A stretch of DNA of 64,000 nt, taken from the NCBI GenBank assembly GCA_029959085.1, contig JARWIR010000005.1:6078501-6142500 (forward strand), given 5' to 3'. The position numbers and the translations under genes were made by a program. Origin of the DNA: Nemophila menziesii (lineage: Eukaryota > Streptophyta > Magnoliopsida > Boraginales > Hydrophyllaceae). Positions 25,483 to 36,717 of this stretch are shown in pieces. Under the pieces are notes generated by a model, which saw only the letters and a list, made by a program, of their open reading frames with translations, was not told the origin of the DNA and ran no database searches. Every line of letters starts with the position of its first letter. Within the stretch, counting starts at the first letter, position 1.

Positions 25483-26788
25483 AGGTTTAGAGGCCCATTA
25501 CAACCTCAACATTATAAAATAGGGCCCCAATTGGATATCAACTACTAGTTAGGATCCAACTAAAAAACCCAATAAAAACCCACCCACCCACCCCATTTAT
25601 CCATCGACAGAAATTGGAAACCCACCCCCTCCCCATTTTTCTCTCTCCCGACCTCCTTCTTTCTCGACAGCCCGCCCCTGCAACATTATGACGCCACCAC
25701 AACGACGAGCCGTGAAACCAGACCTCATTCGCCGCCACCACGACGCTGCACCTGCTGCACCACCACGACGCCGCACCTGCTGCACCACCACGACGCCGCA
25801 CCAGACCTCATTCGCCGCCAGTTCGAGGTCCAATAACACCACCACCATCCTCGAGATCTCGAGTTCCGCCACCACCAACATCCTCGAGATCCACGAAAAT
25901 CGCGCCCTTCCCACCATAGCCGTCGTCATCACAGCAGCACCAGATCGAGCCACCCCATCAATCCTCCAAAACCGCACCACCACGCTGCTTCCAGATCCAG
26001 CCACTCTCAGATCCACCACCCCCTCGACGAGCCACCACTCTCAGATCCACCACCTCCTCGATCGAACCACCTCACCCAGCGCACCACCACCAACTGTTCG
26101 AACCACACCCACCAGCGCACCACCACCAACCATTATAACCACCCCCTCTAGATCCACCACCATCCATTCGAACCACCCCCACCCAGCTCATCAGCACCAG
26201 CCATTCGAACCGCTCGAACCACCCCAAGCCCAGATTTGTTTACGGGGTTTGTTTTCTAAGTAGTTATTTTTTTTATTTGTTTTTTCAGGGGTAATTAGAG
26301 GATATTAGGGGGTAAATGTGTTATTTGGGGGGCAAACATGGTATTTTAGGGGGTAATGTGATGGTATAGAGGGGGTAAGGTGGTAATTTTAGGGGGTAAT
26401 TTTAGGGGGTAATGTGATATGTTAGGGGTATTTGTGATATTTAGGGGGTATTGGTGGTATTTTAGGGGGTATTGGTGGTATTTTAGGGGGTATTCTGGAC
26501 AATTAGGGGGTATTCTGGACAATTAGGGGGTATTCTGGACAATATTGACACTTAAAGGACTTGAATAAAAAATGGACTTCAATTAAAAAATGGTGGGCGT
26601 GTACCCCCGAAAAATAAAATAGGGGGATCTACCCCCCTAAAAATTCAAAAAATAGCGGGTGCGAACCCCCTAAAACGTGAACCTAACCAGCCAAAAAATC
26701 TAGTTAGGCCCTTAAAAAACATAAAGAAAAACTGGGCCCTTAAAATTCTCTTTTTTGAATTTTGGGCCCTAAAAGGTACATTCCTCAT
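25483..26788. other. GC-richer insert between the two direct repeats
   Basis: Composition differs sharply from the surroundings: it is rich in CCACCA, CGCC and GATCCA runs up to 26250, followed by a GGGGGTA minisatellite. A + frame (25688-26263, ATG start, 191 codons) would encode a Thr/Pro/His/Ser-rich low-complexity protein with no domain, and long minus-strand frames overlap it. I do not call it a gene. It could be a captured host fragment or a composition artefact. Confidence 0.45.
26289..26545. repeat. Minisatellite of ttagggggtatt-type units
   Basis: Units of 10-20 bp with a ttagggggta core repeat about 14 times. The last three are the 19-mer ctggacaattagggggtat in near-identical tandem. 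The G-run resembles plant telomere repeat TTTAGGG but has five or six Gs, so it is not telomeric. Confidence 0.8.
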
Positions 26789-27213
26789 TCTTTTTTTAAG
26801 ATTAGTTTATCTGATAAACCAAACCCGTAGTGCTACAGCCGGGTTAATATTTTACATTATAAGAACCAAATTTACCCGACAACCCGGCCCATTATTTATA
26901 GTGTTGTTTTTCACAATTCCTTCTCAAAATTACGATGTGGGAGTCATAATATCAGACTTTCAAAGCAACAACAAAATTTATAAGTAAAGTGTAGCTTTTC
27001 TAAGCAGAAGCTTAAGCTACGTGCTGTGTTTTTTTTGTAACAATTTTTCCCACATCGATACTTTTACTACAGAAATTCCAAAATGTGCCTATAAATAATA
27101 GGAAGCTGAGAGTATCTTCCATCATCTACAACCTCACTCATTTCAATATGTGGGTGTATTGAGGTTGGGTTACGTATAAATTTTATTTATATATGAATTA
27201 TTGCTCCTTTGAG
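26789..27213. repeat. Direct repeat, copy 2, with the same divergent snRNA-type promoters
   Basis: Near-identical to 25041-25482 with one deletion of about 20 bp. It retains both promoter sets: minus-strand USE at 26933-26942 and plus-strand USE at 27048-27057 with ctataaata at 27089-27097, all at the same spacings. Confidence 0.9.
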
Positions 27214-27429
27214 TTGTGATAATTTGTATTTAAAATTTTCAATTCATTGGAGTAGAAAGTTTAACTTTCCAATTTGGTGTTTAATATTGGTAACCCGATG
27301 AATGGAATCCGGGAGGGTTTCCTAAAGAAAAACAGGGTTGGGTTTTTTGAATCCTAACCCGGGATTAACATTTTAGGGTTAGTAAAAGTCTAAACCCGGT
27401 GGTAAACCGGGCTATGCTCTACCCTAATT

Positions 27430-28145
27430 TCATAGGTTGATGTTCGTAATGTATTTAGATATTCTATTTTAAGATGTTTTTTTATGCAAATTTACTATAT
27501 TTTGGGCAATATTCTCTTTTTAGTTGATTAGGGTTATTAATTACTTAGGATTAAGTTAGAGGTTTTTCAGTTGAGTGATCATAGATTCATAAATGTAAGT
27601 ATTATAAAAATTGTTTATCATTATTAATATTTTTGCAGGTTTAAGTTTTTTTCTATGAAAAAAAGGAAAAGGAAGAAAGAAAAAACAAGAATAATCATCG
27701 GGAATGAATGATATCGGAAAATATATTCATATATATATGCTAGGCGAGTTAGCTGAGGTATGTGTATCTTACCCATCCCTAAGTGTTAAGTGCACTCTCA
27801 TTTGTCTTAAGTCTAAGTTCATAAACACATACAAAATAAAGTCAATAAAGTCCTCCCTCCTGGGTCCTGTTGCGCAGCTGCTTCATCTGCTTCATGACTC
27901 GCTCCTATGTCACGAGGAGCTCCCATGTCACATGTTATTCAAAGCGGTTGAAGCGAGTACTCCCATTGTCCAGTACTCGAGCGAAACACACTTAATGGCC
28001 AAGCAATGGCTCTTGTTGTTTTTTAACGCCTAATTTAGTAGTTCAAACGCTCTCTTTTCACAGCCTTTACACTAATGATCTGATTTAGTCTCTAATTTGT
28101 TGTATTTTTAGAAGTTTAATCTAATTGAGACATTATAGATTATAG
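27430..28145. other. Intergenic region, no supported gene
   Basis: A + frame at 27704-28033 is open for 109 codons but has no recognisable domain and no supporting splice or promoter context. I see nothing else. Confidence 0.35.
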
Positions 28146-28154
28146 TTTAATAAG

Positions 28155-28262
28155 GAGTAATGATGGATATCATCCCAATTGACCAATCATATGATTTCTC
28201 TTTTCTAGTTTTTTATTTTCTCTCCCCTTTATGATTGATCAACCTAATATCCATCATTACTC
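28155..28262. mobile_element. MITE (GAGTAATG family), 108 bp, 9-bp target duplication
   Basis: Perfectly defined: left end gagtaatgatggatatcatc, right end its inverted counterpart (atatccatcattactc). The 9-mer tttaataag lies directly on both sides (28146-28154 and 28263-28271). A 9-bp duplication points to the Mutator superfamily. A relative lies at 33895-34083. Confidence 0.85.
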
Positions 28263-28537
28263 TTTAATAAGTTTTATTTTAATTTTCAGATTTAAAAAAA
28301 AATAATACTAAAACCCTAGTTTTCTAAGTGTAAAAAAACATACCTCTAGGCCTAAATTGCAATAAAGAAAACCAAATTAATCTTTATAATTATACGCAAA
28401 TGTATCTGCATAAGTCACAAAAGAGTAAGAATTTTGTCAACGGAGGCCAAATGTATATAAAGTTTCTTTAAAAATTAGTAATATTTATGTTTGATTTTAT
28501 GATCGTAGGTCCTATGATTTTATTTTATAAGTTATAA

Positions 28538-28540
<3 letters not shown>

Positions 28541-28596
<56 letters not shown>
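28541..28596. repeat. (TA)n microsatellite
   Basis: An uninterrupted TA run of about 56 bp. Confidence 0.95.
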
Positions 28597-28599
<3 letters not shown>

Positions 28600-28681
28600 A
28601 TAAGGGCGCCTTAAATGCCTAAGCTAGCGCTTTACGTCTCAAATTAGGTGGAGGTTCATCGTTTTTTTCTCGTTTTTTAGC

Positions 28682-28864
28682 TTTAAACCACCCGGGGGTA
28701 GAAACAACCGTGGAAATGGTGGAAGCAACGGGAGGTTCGATCCAGCATCTTTTCAAAAGTTGCTGGATAATTTTCGAAGTTCAATACTTGAAAGGATTGA
28801 AACTACTAAAGCCGATCTGCTATTAGCAATCATAACTTCTAAGAAGGAGAAAATCGTACCTTAA
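28682..28864 (+). pseudogene. Possible exon fragment (Gly/Asn-rich then amphipathic helix)
   Basis: Following a splice-acceptor-like ttttttag, a frame of 61 codons reads FKPPGGRNNRGNGGSNGRF, then FQKLLDNFRSSILERIETT, and stops at TAA. The composition looks coding, unlike the AT-rich surroundings. No neighbouring exon or start was found. It may be a fragment of a retroelement gag or of a host gene, and I do not recognise the family. Confidence 0.3.
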
Positions 28865-29055
28865 CTTTTTTTCTTTGATTAACCTTCTTTACTATTTTAA
28901 CTTAAATCCAATATTTTAAAAGTTTTTGATTAAAGACGCATAATTTATAAACTTATAATTTATTTATATGTAATATATTTGAATTACTTGATTCGGATAG
29001 ATGAGTTAAGTCCGAGGTGAAACTAGGTTAAGTCTTTTAGGGACATAGCACCCCC

Positions 29056-29482
29056 AAAAATTTTAAAAATATATATCGTATGGTTTTTTATTATTAAAAT
29101 GAGCTTATAATCTTAAAAAAAAAAAAAAATCAAAATATTTATTTGGACTCTCATTTTTTTTAAAATTTTATCACATACGAATGCGGATTAATATATATCA
29201 TACAATTTTATTATTTTCAAAAAATAGGATCTCATTTATATCATTAATATTATTTATAATATATCTTTAAAAAATCTTTCTGTTTTTTATTAAAAAAATA
29301 ATTTATATATCAGGTGCCAAAAAATACAAACTCCGTTAATTAAAGTCTGACCATTGCACTGCATGGAGTCGGCTACGTTTACCAACTTTCCATTTTAAGC
29401 TAAAATGGTACAAGCATAACTTTCTGGCGTTATTGATATATATGGTTTCTTTTCACAGGTTGATGATAATACTTTGTTATTT
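29056..29482. repeat. Upstream repeat of the RNase T2 pseudogene, copy 1
   Basis: About 425 bp that recurs downstream of the pseudogene at 30840-31283 with high similarity. It ends at the presumed start codon region (ttcacaggttgatgataata) in both copies, so promoter plus first codons were duplicated. Confidence 0.85.
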
Positions 29483-30183
29483 CTTTGAGCTTTTTTTCAT
29501 TCTGCTTAGTCAAAAACCACTTAACACCACCACCTCCACCACCACTTCCAAAACTATCTGGGTTTCACTTTACTCAACAGTGGCCTTCAATTAATGGTCA
29601 CCTAAATTTTCACTGTTGTAATCGTGCTAAGTTGCTAAAGAATGTAAATTTCACCATACATGGATTGTGGCCCTTTGACTCATCTGAAAATCCACTCGAG
29701 GGCTGCAAATTAATTGGATCTAAATTCAAAAATTCCTATGTATGTTTCTTCTTTTCCTTTCTTTTGTTTGAGGATTTTTACTATTTATAACCAGTTTTCT
29801 CTGTTTCACAGGTCAGTGGTATACAGAGTGACCTTGCCAAAGCTTGGCTAAGCTTTAGTACAGCAACATCAGATGTAGGATTCCGGAAGCATGAGTGGAA
29901 TAAACATGGAAGCTCAGAGAATGTATTAGTTGTTTTGTTATTTAAACTTACGATCTACTTTTAACTACAATGTAAGCATTATTCCAGATGATAAACACTA
30001 TGATCTTCAAAGTATTCATAATGCTATCCATGATGCTACAGGGTTTTATGAGATACTATTCTATGAGAAGGGCGATCTCCTCGATGGAATTGGCCTGTGT
30101 ATTGATCCATCAGCAACCGCGTTTGTATCATGTGCTAATCAAGGAAGGTCATGTAAAAAGAACACTGCTAGTTCATTTCAATA
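29463..30183 (+). pseudogene. RNase T2 family pseudogene (S-RNase-like)
   Basis: An ATG at 29463 opens a hydrophobic signal-peptide-like start, MIILCYFFELFFILL. The mature region continues in another frame, so a frameshift lies near 29490-29550. Catalytic site CAS I (FTIHGLWP) lies near 29650-29675 and CAS II (FRKHEWNKHG) near 29880-29910. Both active-site His residues are kept, but the Cys usually following KHG is Ser. One intron, 29740-29811, sits at the single intron position typical of S-RNase-class genes. A second frameshift near 29910-29935 precedes the last part (YLNLRSTFNYNVS ... IGLCIDPSA), which ends at TAG near 30181. RNase T2 enzymes are secreted and cut single-stranded RNA; S-RNases act in gametophytic self-incompatibility. 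This copy cannot make a full protein. Assignment to the S-lineage is inference. Confidence 0.8.
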
Positions 30184-30285
30184 GCATCTGTTGCTGCTAG
30201 GACTCTAAAAACTATTGGTGAGCCAAAAATTGAACTAAAATAGCAGGGGATTACTCAATTAATTGGGTAAGGATGGATATTTTAG

Positions 30286-30560
30286 GTTATTGTTAAATTT
30301 TTGGTTTTGTGGCTTGACTTTTGACTATATATTCTAGTTTTGTAATGATACAAGTTCAAAATTCCATACTGTCTGGATTTATATGGATATTTATGCATTA
30401 AATTGCTGCTATGACTTGACCTGTTATTGTTAAATTTGTGGTTTTGTGGCTTGACTTTTGACTATATATTCTAGTTTTGTAATGATACAAGTTCAAAATT
30501 CCATACTGTCTGGATTTATATAGATATTTATGCATTAAATTGCTGCTATGACTTGACCTG
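30286..30560. repeat. Tandem duplication, two units of 137 bp
   Basis: Unit 1 (30286-30422) and unit 2 (30423-30560) are almost identical; both start gttattgttaaattt and end gacttgacctg. They lie downstream of the RNase T2 pseudogene, possibly in its old 3' region. Confidence 0.9.
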
Positions 30561-30839
30561 TGAGTCAGTTGTTTGCTTTACATTAATATTATGTATGTAT
30601 GTGTAGATTCTTAGCACCAATGCGTATATCATATCTTAAAAAACTTGGTTTATTGTTTCATATGCGTCCTTGATCTAGCCAAAATTCTTTTAAGCTCTCT
30701 CTAAGCTTGAAAGTCAACATGTGAACTTTTTAGTCAACTCCTTCTTCATCTTCTTTTTCTCCAAATTGCTCTTGTATTTAGACTACTCTACATATTTTCT
30801 GTAGTTCCCATCCTTACTTCTTCGAATTCCTTTCTATTC

Positions 30840-31283
30840 TAAAAAATTTAAAAATAAATATTGTATGATTTTTTATTATTAAAATGAGCTTATAATCTTA
30901 AAAAAGAATTTAAAATATTTATTTGGACTCTCATTTTTTTTAAATTTTATCACATACGAATGCGGATTAAAATATATCATACAATTTTATTATTTTCAAA
31001 AAATAGGATCTCATTTATATTAGTAATATTATTTATAATTTATCTTTAAAAAATCTTTCTGTTTTTTATTGAAAAAATAATTTATTTATCAATTGAAAAA
31101 ATAATTTATATATCAGGTGCCAAAAAATACAAACTCCATTAATGAAAGTCTGACCATTGCACTGTATGGAGTCGGCTACGTTTACCAACTTACCATTTTA
31201 AGCTAGTACAAGCATAACTTTTCTGGCGTTATTGATATATATGGTTTCTTTTCACAGGTTGATGATAATACTTTTGTTCCTTT
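30840..31283. repeat. Upstream repeat of the RNase T2 pseudogene, copy 2
   Basis: Matches 29056-29482. After the shared gatgataatactt the sequence diverges, so the gene body that should follow is gone. It differs from copy 1 mainly by a short internal repeat of aattgaaaaaataattta near 31080-31110. Confidence 0.85.
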
Positions 31284-32310
31284 AACTCAAATCAAATTAT
31301 AAAACAGAATAGTTGTGATGCGCGTAAGCTACACAGACACCCATATATCAAGAATAAAAAAAAATAGAAATTTAATATAACATAACTAACTTTTAATCAT
31401 AATTATTTAATAAATTTTTTTAAAAAATTTACCTAAAAAATAGATTCAATTAGATCTTAAATTATCAATAATATTAAAATTTATTAAAATATAGTCTTAA
31501 ATAATATAACTTTTAAAGTAAATTGATTCCTATAAAATCAAGCTTCTCTATTTTCTTTTAAAATAATTTTGATATTTGTTTTTTAAACTTCCCTATATGA
31601 AAATACAAAATCCGTATTAAACAATCCACTCTGCCAACGAACTCAGGTTCTTCCACATATGAATTTTAGATTTTCATATATGGAATTGTAAAAGAAAAGA
31701 AAATATCAGAATTGTCCCAAAAAAAAGGAAATAGATATGTCTAATAATTATTTTGTTTAGAACCATATTTTAATAAAGTTTTAATAAATTTTGTATATAT
31801 CCATGATTAAAGGTCAGTTATACAATATTATATTACTATTGATTATATTAAATGGTATGTGACGTCAGTCTAAAAAGAAATTGAAAGATATATTTTAAGG
31901 GATTTGAATTTAATGCACCCCTTGAAATTTAAAGTCTTTTCTTTTGCCAATAAATTTTTACAAATTCGTAACTCATTTACTATTGTTTAACTATAAACTG
32001 ACTAATTTAAAACAAAAACAAAACAAAACCTGATTACCATATGGATCTTATCAGCCACGAAAACTAACAAAAGGGTCGACTGTGTATTCAAGAGATCTAA
32101 ATAAAAAAACATACAAAAATCTAATCTTGACTCCAATGAAGACTTGGAAGACATAAACTCAGGCGCTAAAATATGTGATGTAATTGATACACACTTATTA
32201 AGAGAATATTTAACAATTTTTAGCAAGAGAGCCAATAATTATTCAATTACTATACAGAGCATGGTGGCAGTAGGTGGAGATTGTGGGGGGTAATATGTTG
32301 GTTTTATGCA
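31284..32310. other. AT-rich intergenic DNA
   Basis: No gene, RNA gene or transposon end is recognised; runs of A and T dominate. Confidence 0.35.
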
Positions 32311-32314
32311 GTGT

Positions 32315-32606
32315 TAGGGCCGGTCCTGTAGTAAAGCAAAAGACGCGGCCGCTTAAGGCCCCCAATTTTTTGACGGTTTTAAGGGCCCCCATCATCTAAA
32401 TATGTTATGTGTTTATATGTATATATATATATATCCCCAATTTTAATAATTATATAAAAGTAGTATTGGTAGTTTGGTGGTAATGTGGCATGTTTTTATT
32501 TAGGAGGTCTAGAGTTCGAACCATGTTAATAGAAATAATATTTTTATTTCTGTAGAGGGCCCATTTTGTGAGTTCGCTTAGGGCCCCCGAAATGTCAGGA
32601 CCGGCC
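32315..32606. mobile_element. MITE with GGGCCGGTCCTG ends
   Basis: The left end agggccggtcctg and the right end caggaccggcc are inverted. Next to them lie gcttaaggccccc (left) and gcttagggcccc (right). About 290 bp, non-coding. The type is common in plant genomes, probably hAT- or Mutator-derived; the target duplication is unclear. Confidence 0.65.
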
Positions 32607-32779
32607 AGCGTGTACAACAAATCAGGACATAACAGTAAAATAATTTAATTATAAGGAGTATCCTAATTTGTTATATTACAAGTTTCTTTCCCCCTACCGG
32701 TTAGGGAGCCGGTGTGCACGAGCCACATGTTTCCCGTATGGATACATTGGCACGTGCAAGAAAATTATAAGAACTATTG

Positions 32780-32930
32780 GCGAGTCAAGATCACCATCAC
32801 CCGCGTCAACCTTGATCACAACTACTCTGAACTCTGAATAAACATGGTGGCTCAGCATCCCAACTTCAATAATTTGTTGAAGTCATTCAGCTTCAACTAC
32901 AAACCATTGTATATTTTTCAAACAGTAAGT
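32780..32930 (+). pseudogene. Second RNase T2 relic (CAS II region only)
   Basis: gaataaacatggtggctcagc near 32835-32855 matches the CAS II segment of the pseudogene at 29.9 kb (ggaataaacatggaagctcag), and the following tcagcttcaactacaaa could match the FNYN stretch. The reading frame is broken. Weak but plausible evidence of another decayed gene copy. Confidence 0.35.
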
Positions 32931-33880
32931 AAGTCGCAACATTGCAATAGAAATTTTTTTCATGTCAATACTTTTTATGATAACTTTTTATAATATTATA
33001 TATCACTTTCATGTAAACAGATGACACAACCATGTTCTGGGATGAAAGATTTCAACGAAATCTTATTCGGTAAGATAAATCTATCTTCAGTTTCGAGAAC
33101 GGGTGGGCTTGACGAATTTATTTTAGTGGAGATAGTGATAAGATACATACCAAATGTGTGACAAATACAAATGTGTGTATGTATCGTATGTGAACAACAC
33201 ACTTAGTTAACTATAAATAGCATCTTGTAACAACTTTATACACAAGAAATATACACAAAATTATCTGTCTTTCTCTTCTTAACAGTAGTTGAGTAATGAT
33301 GGCCCCCTAAGATTATCCTTCCCTCCCTTGTTCAACTGCCCGGTCTTCCAATGTGATGTTGATGATGGTGTTACTGCTTGGCATGGGATCTTTAACCTGT
33401 TTTGTCTTATGCTTGAAGTCTTAGATGAGGGGTTATCGTAGATTGTATAATTTATGAATTTATTTTGTAACTATCGTATTAATTTTATTTTATTGTAACA
33501 TTAGTGCAAAAATGTTTTTTTTGTATAATTAAAAAAAAAGTGAAGTTGTTTTGCAAGTGTGGGGCTGTGGAGAATCTTCAACTACAATAGATTATGGAAA
33601 ATCAGACACGTAGTTGATGAGAGTAAGACATTGCTAATGATTATGTGAGTGTGTTCCATTATATATAAGTTCTTAGTAGTCCATATGACCCAACAAAAAA
33701 AACTAGGTTTTGGGTAATCGCACCTCTTGAGCTATCCCGCTTCGGCATATTTATTTTGTACCATACGAGCTATTGGATATAACACGATTACTTAACAAAC
33801 AATGTCCTTGCCAAAATGTAATTCTTCAATAAACGACGTCCTTGTCAAAATGCGAGAGTCAAACCAGAAACCTATGTCCA
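32931..33880. other. Intergenic region, no supported gene
   Basis: Nothing recognised apart from short frames without domains. Confidence 0.35.
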
Positions 33881-33894
33881 TGAGTATTGGAAAA

Positions 33895-34083
33895 GAGTAA
33901 GGGTATTATCAAAAAAATGTATCACTTAAACATTATCCATGATGTGATAATTAGGTGGTCTAATTATGGATTTTCTTTTTTTAGTTTTATTTTTTTCTCT
34001 TTCTTCCATGATCGGATCACCTAATTACCACATCATAAGTGATGTTTATATAATACCTTTTTGGATGATAACCACCATTACTC
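33895..34083. mobile_element. MITE (GAGTAATG family), 189 bp, 9-bp target duplication
   Basis: The ends are inverted: gagtaagggtattatc on the left, ataaccaccattactc on the right. The 9-mer attggaaaa lies on both sides (33886-33894, 34084-34092). A long internal palindrome (gatgtgataattaggtgg...cacctaattaccacatc) would fold into a hairpin. It shares ends and duplication length with the element at 28155. Confidence 0.85.
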
Positions 34084-34131
34084 ATTGGAAAAACATATGT
34101 TCCACCCATTTTCTTAGGTCGTGAGAAAATT

Positions 34132-34250
34132 CAATTTTTTTTTGGTACATGGGTAATCCGGGATTGCTTGCGCGCACCACGACTAATACAATGGGGGGAT
34201 TCGAACTCTAGAACTCTCCTTTAAGTGTTGAAAAAATAACAAGGCTCTGG
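34132..34250 (-). mobile_element. SINE-like (Au-type) fragment, minus strand
   Basis: Read on the minus strand it contains ggattcgaa-like B-box sequence upstream of gtcgtggtgcgcgcaagc and then gggattacccatgtacc, ending in a poly-A (poly-T on +, 34135-34144). The gcgcgcaagc tail motif is one I associate with plant Au SINEs. A relative sits inside the MULE-like element at 56.3 kb. Confidence 0.5.
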
Positions 34251-34254
34251 CCAA

Positions 34255-36547
34255 TAAAGGTATAAATGTTGTTTGTTGTATAAAGAATTCAGCGGTATTT
34301 ATTCGGTTAGACAACAACATTTTAATGAATCAGATTTTACTTGGAATCTTAAGAAAACAAACTAGTTAAAATCAGTTAAGACTCATCCATATCTAAATAA
34401 TAAACAAATAGTTATTCTAAGATAATTTGTTATCCAATATAAATTTATATATCATAGTTATTGATTACAATGACATAGGCACAATATTAGATTAGTTACA
34501 TAGTTATCATAGTTTACTGATCCGATTTTTGTTTCCGTTTTCTATTTTTTATGATTTTACATTCCTAATATTAAATAAATTATAGATTTAAGATGAAAAA
34601 AAGTATACAACCGGAAACCTTGTAAAAACTCATGAACATAAAAACCAAAGATTAAGTAAACGTTGAAAAACTTGCTACTAGTGTGATGAATAAGTGGAAA
34701 CTATTAATCACTAATTACTCCTTGTGCAGTTTATAGACTAGTCCGGGTAAAATCGACCCTATAAATCACGATCAGGATTCCAGAACAAATTAAAAGGAAT
34801 ATAGGAGTCTGGATCAGTAAAGTTATGAAAGGGAATGAAAATACCACATGGGATAAGAGGATAGTTACTACATACATACTACTTATGTTATAGAATACTT
34901 GAAAACAAAAGAGGAAGGTCATCCACGAAAACATCCATCTGAGCCCGGATAATATCATTAAGGCCGTACATGTAGGGATGCAAGATCTATTTGGATCATA
35001 GTGGAATGAACAACCTACATACAATCCTAGGGAAACAACTCAACATACAACCCCAATATGGATTGAAGTTGAATTGGCAGGAACCTATACCATCTTTAAA
35101 TGTGACGTTATTTTTATCAATCAAGTTGAATCGAGTGGAATTGGCCAATTGAGTTATAAATGTTGTTTATTGTATAAAGAATTCAGCGGTATTTATTCGG
35201 TTAGACAACAACATTTTTTTTTGGACATTTAACTAAATTACAAATTAAGACACCGCAATCATAAACTTACCCTATACCTAATCTAGAGAAATGATTCAAC
35301 ATATCACTCAATGTTGTTGTTAAACAACAACATTTTAAGAATTAGATTTTACTTAGAATCTTAAAAAAACAAACTAGTTTAAATCAATTAAGAGTCATCT
35401 ATATCTATATAATAAACAAATAGTTATTCTAAGATAATTTGTTATCGCATATAAATTTATAAATCATAGTCATGAATTAAAATGATATAGGATCAGTTAG
35501 ATATTGTTATAAATAGTTTTCTGGTCTGATTTTTGTTTCTGGTTTTTTTCTTCTGATTTTACATTCCTAATATTAAAAAAATAATAAATTTAAGATAAAA
35601 AAAGTATACAACCGAAAACGTTGTAAAAATTCCAAAACATAAAAAGAAAAGATTAACTAAACGTTGGATAACATGCTACTAGTGTAATGAATAAGTGGAA
35701 ACTATTAATCATTAATTACTTCTTGTGCAGTTTGTAGACAAGTCTAGATAGAATCGACCTTATAAATCAGGATTCCAGAACAAATTAAAAGGAATATAGG
35801 AGTCTGGATCAGTAATGTTATGAAAGGGATCGAAAATAGTACATGGGATAAGAGGATAGTTACTACATACATACTACTCATGTTATGGAATACTTAAAAA
35901 TGAAAGATGAAGGTCATACACGAAAACATCCATCTGGAACCGGATAATATCATCAAGGTCGTACATGCAGGGATGCAAGATCTATTTGGATCACAGTGGA
36001 ACAACCTATATACAATGTTAGGCAAACAACTCAGCATACAACCCCAATATGGATGGAAGCTGAATTGACTGGAACCTATACCATTGTTAAATGTGACGTT
36101 ATTTTTATCAATTAAGTTGAACCGAGTGGAATTGAATAGTTCAAACGGATACTAGGACTGGGAATCTGCGAATGGTTACAAACTCGGTATGGACAGACAG
36201 GGATGTGAAAGGAATCAAGTACAGTTTTAGAAGCGGCCAAAATATGTTATGATGAGGCTCAGAACAAGACGATTATTTGTTCGGATAACCTTGATATGAT
36301 TTAATTATTAAGTAGTCGTCGGTAGCATAGCATAGTGGAGGTCAGACCGTTTGTCTTGCTAATACGCGAGATAGCTGAGTTATATGGAAGCATGCGGTTC
36401 AAACATATCCGTATCGACTTAATGGGATGGCTGATCGCGCGGTGCATTTTGCTAGATGACCGTTTGAAAAGAAGGGCGTTTTATGTTGGTGCCATGGTTT
36501 TTTTGGTTTGAGATTGGCTAATAGAACCGTGATTTCTAATACATTGT
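34255..36547 (+). mobile_element. Decayed LINE 3' region, partly duplicated in tandem
   Basis: Copy A (about 34259-35150) and copy B (about 35154-36120) are diverged duplicates sharing runs such as gaattcagcggtatttattc and ggagtctggatcagtaa. Copy B has an extra piece of about 110 bp (35215-35325) flanked by acaacaacatttt. After copy B the sequence continues as a broken RVT_3-type RNase H: CSDNLDMI near 36290, RFKHI near 36400, then NGMADRAVHFAR near 36420-36457. It ends in a poly-A at 36547. No intact frame remains. Confidence 0.6.
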
Positions 36548-36717
36548 CCAAAAAAAAAGTGCAAAACAATGAAACAATTTTTTTATGTACGAAAAAAAAC
36601 AATGAAACGTGATAAAACCTAAAGCCCATCTCTTCTTTCGTCCAAAAAAAAAAGTTAAACCCTTCTCTTCATACTCGCATTGATAAAAAAAAAACAAAAG
36701 AAGTCTCTTCACACTCA

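Larger units (their letters stand above)
24972..27425. mobile_element. Non-autonomous DNA transposon, 2.45 kb, with an internal duplication
   Basis: The ends are inverted: agggtagagcaaa at 24972 and tgctctaccct ending at 27425. aatttc flanks both sides, which may be part of a target duplication. Subterminal cccggg-rich motifs appear on both ends (25014-25040 and 27300-27415). Inside is a direct repeat of about 430 bp in two near-identical copies (25041-25482 and 26789-27213) separated by a GC-richer 1.3-kb segment. No transposase is present. The TIR style suggests hAT, but the superfamily is not proven. Confidence 0.55.

Noticed and set aside
25538..26263. Overlapping long frames on both strands as protein genes
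   Set aside because: They arise from GC-rich low-complexity CCACCA-type sequence; no domain, splice or promoter context, and both strands are open.
26289..26545. Interstitial telomere repeat
   Set aside because: Units have five or six G and variable length, unlike TTTAGGG arrays.
27704..28033. A 109-codon plus-strand frame as a gene
   Set aside because: No recognisable domain, no supporting neighbours, and weak composition.
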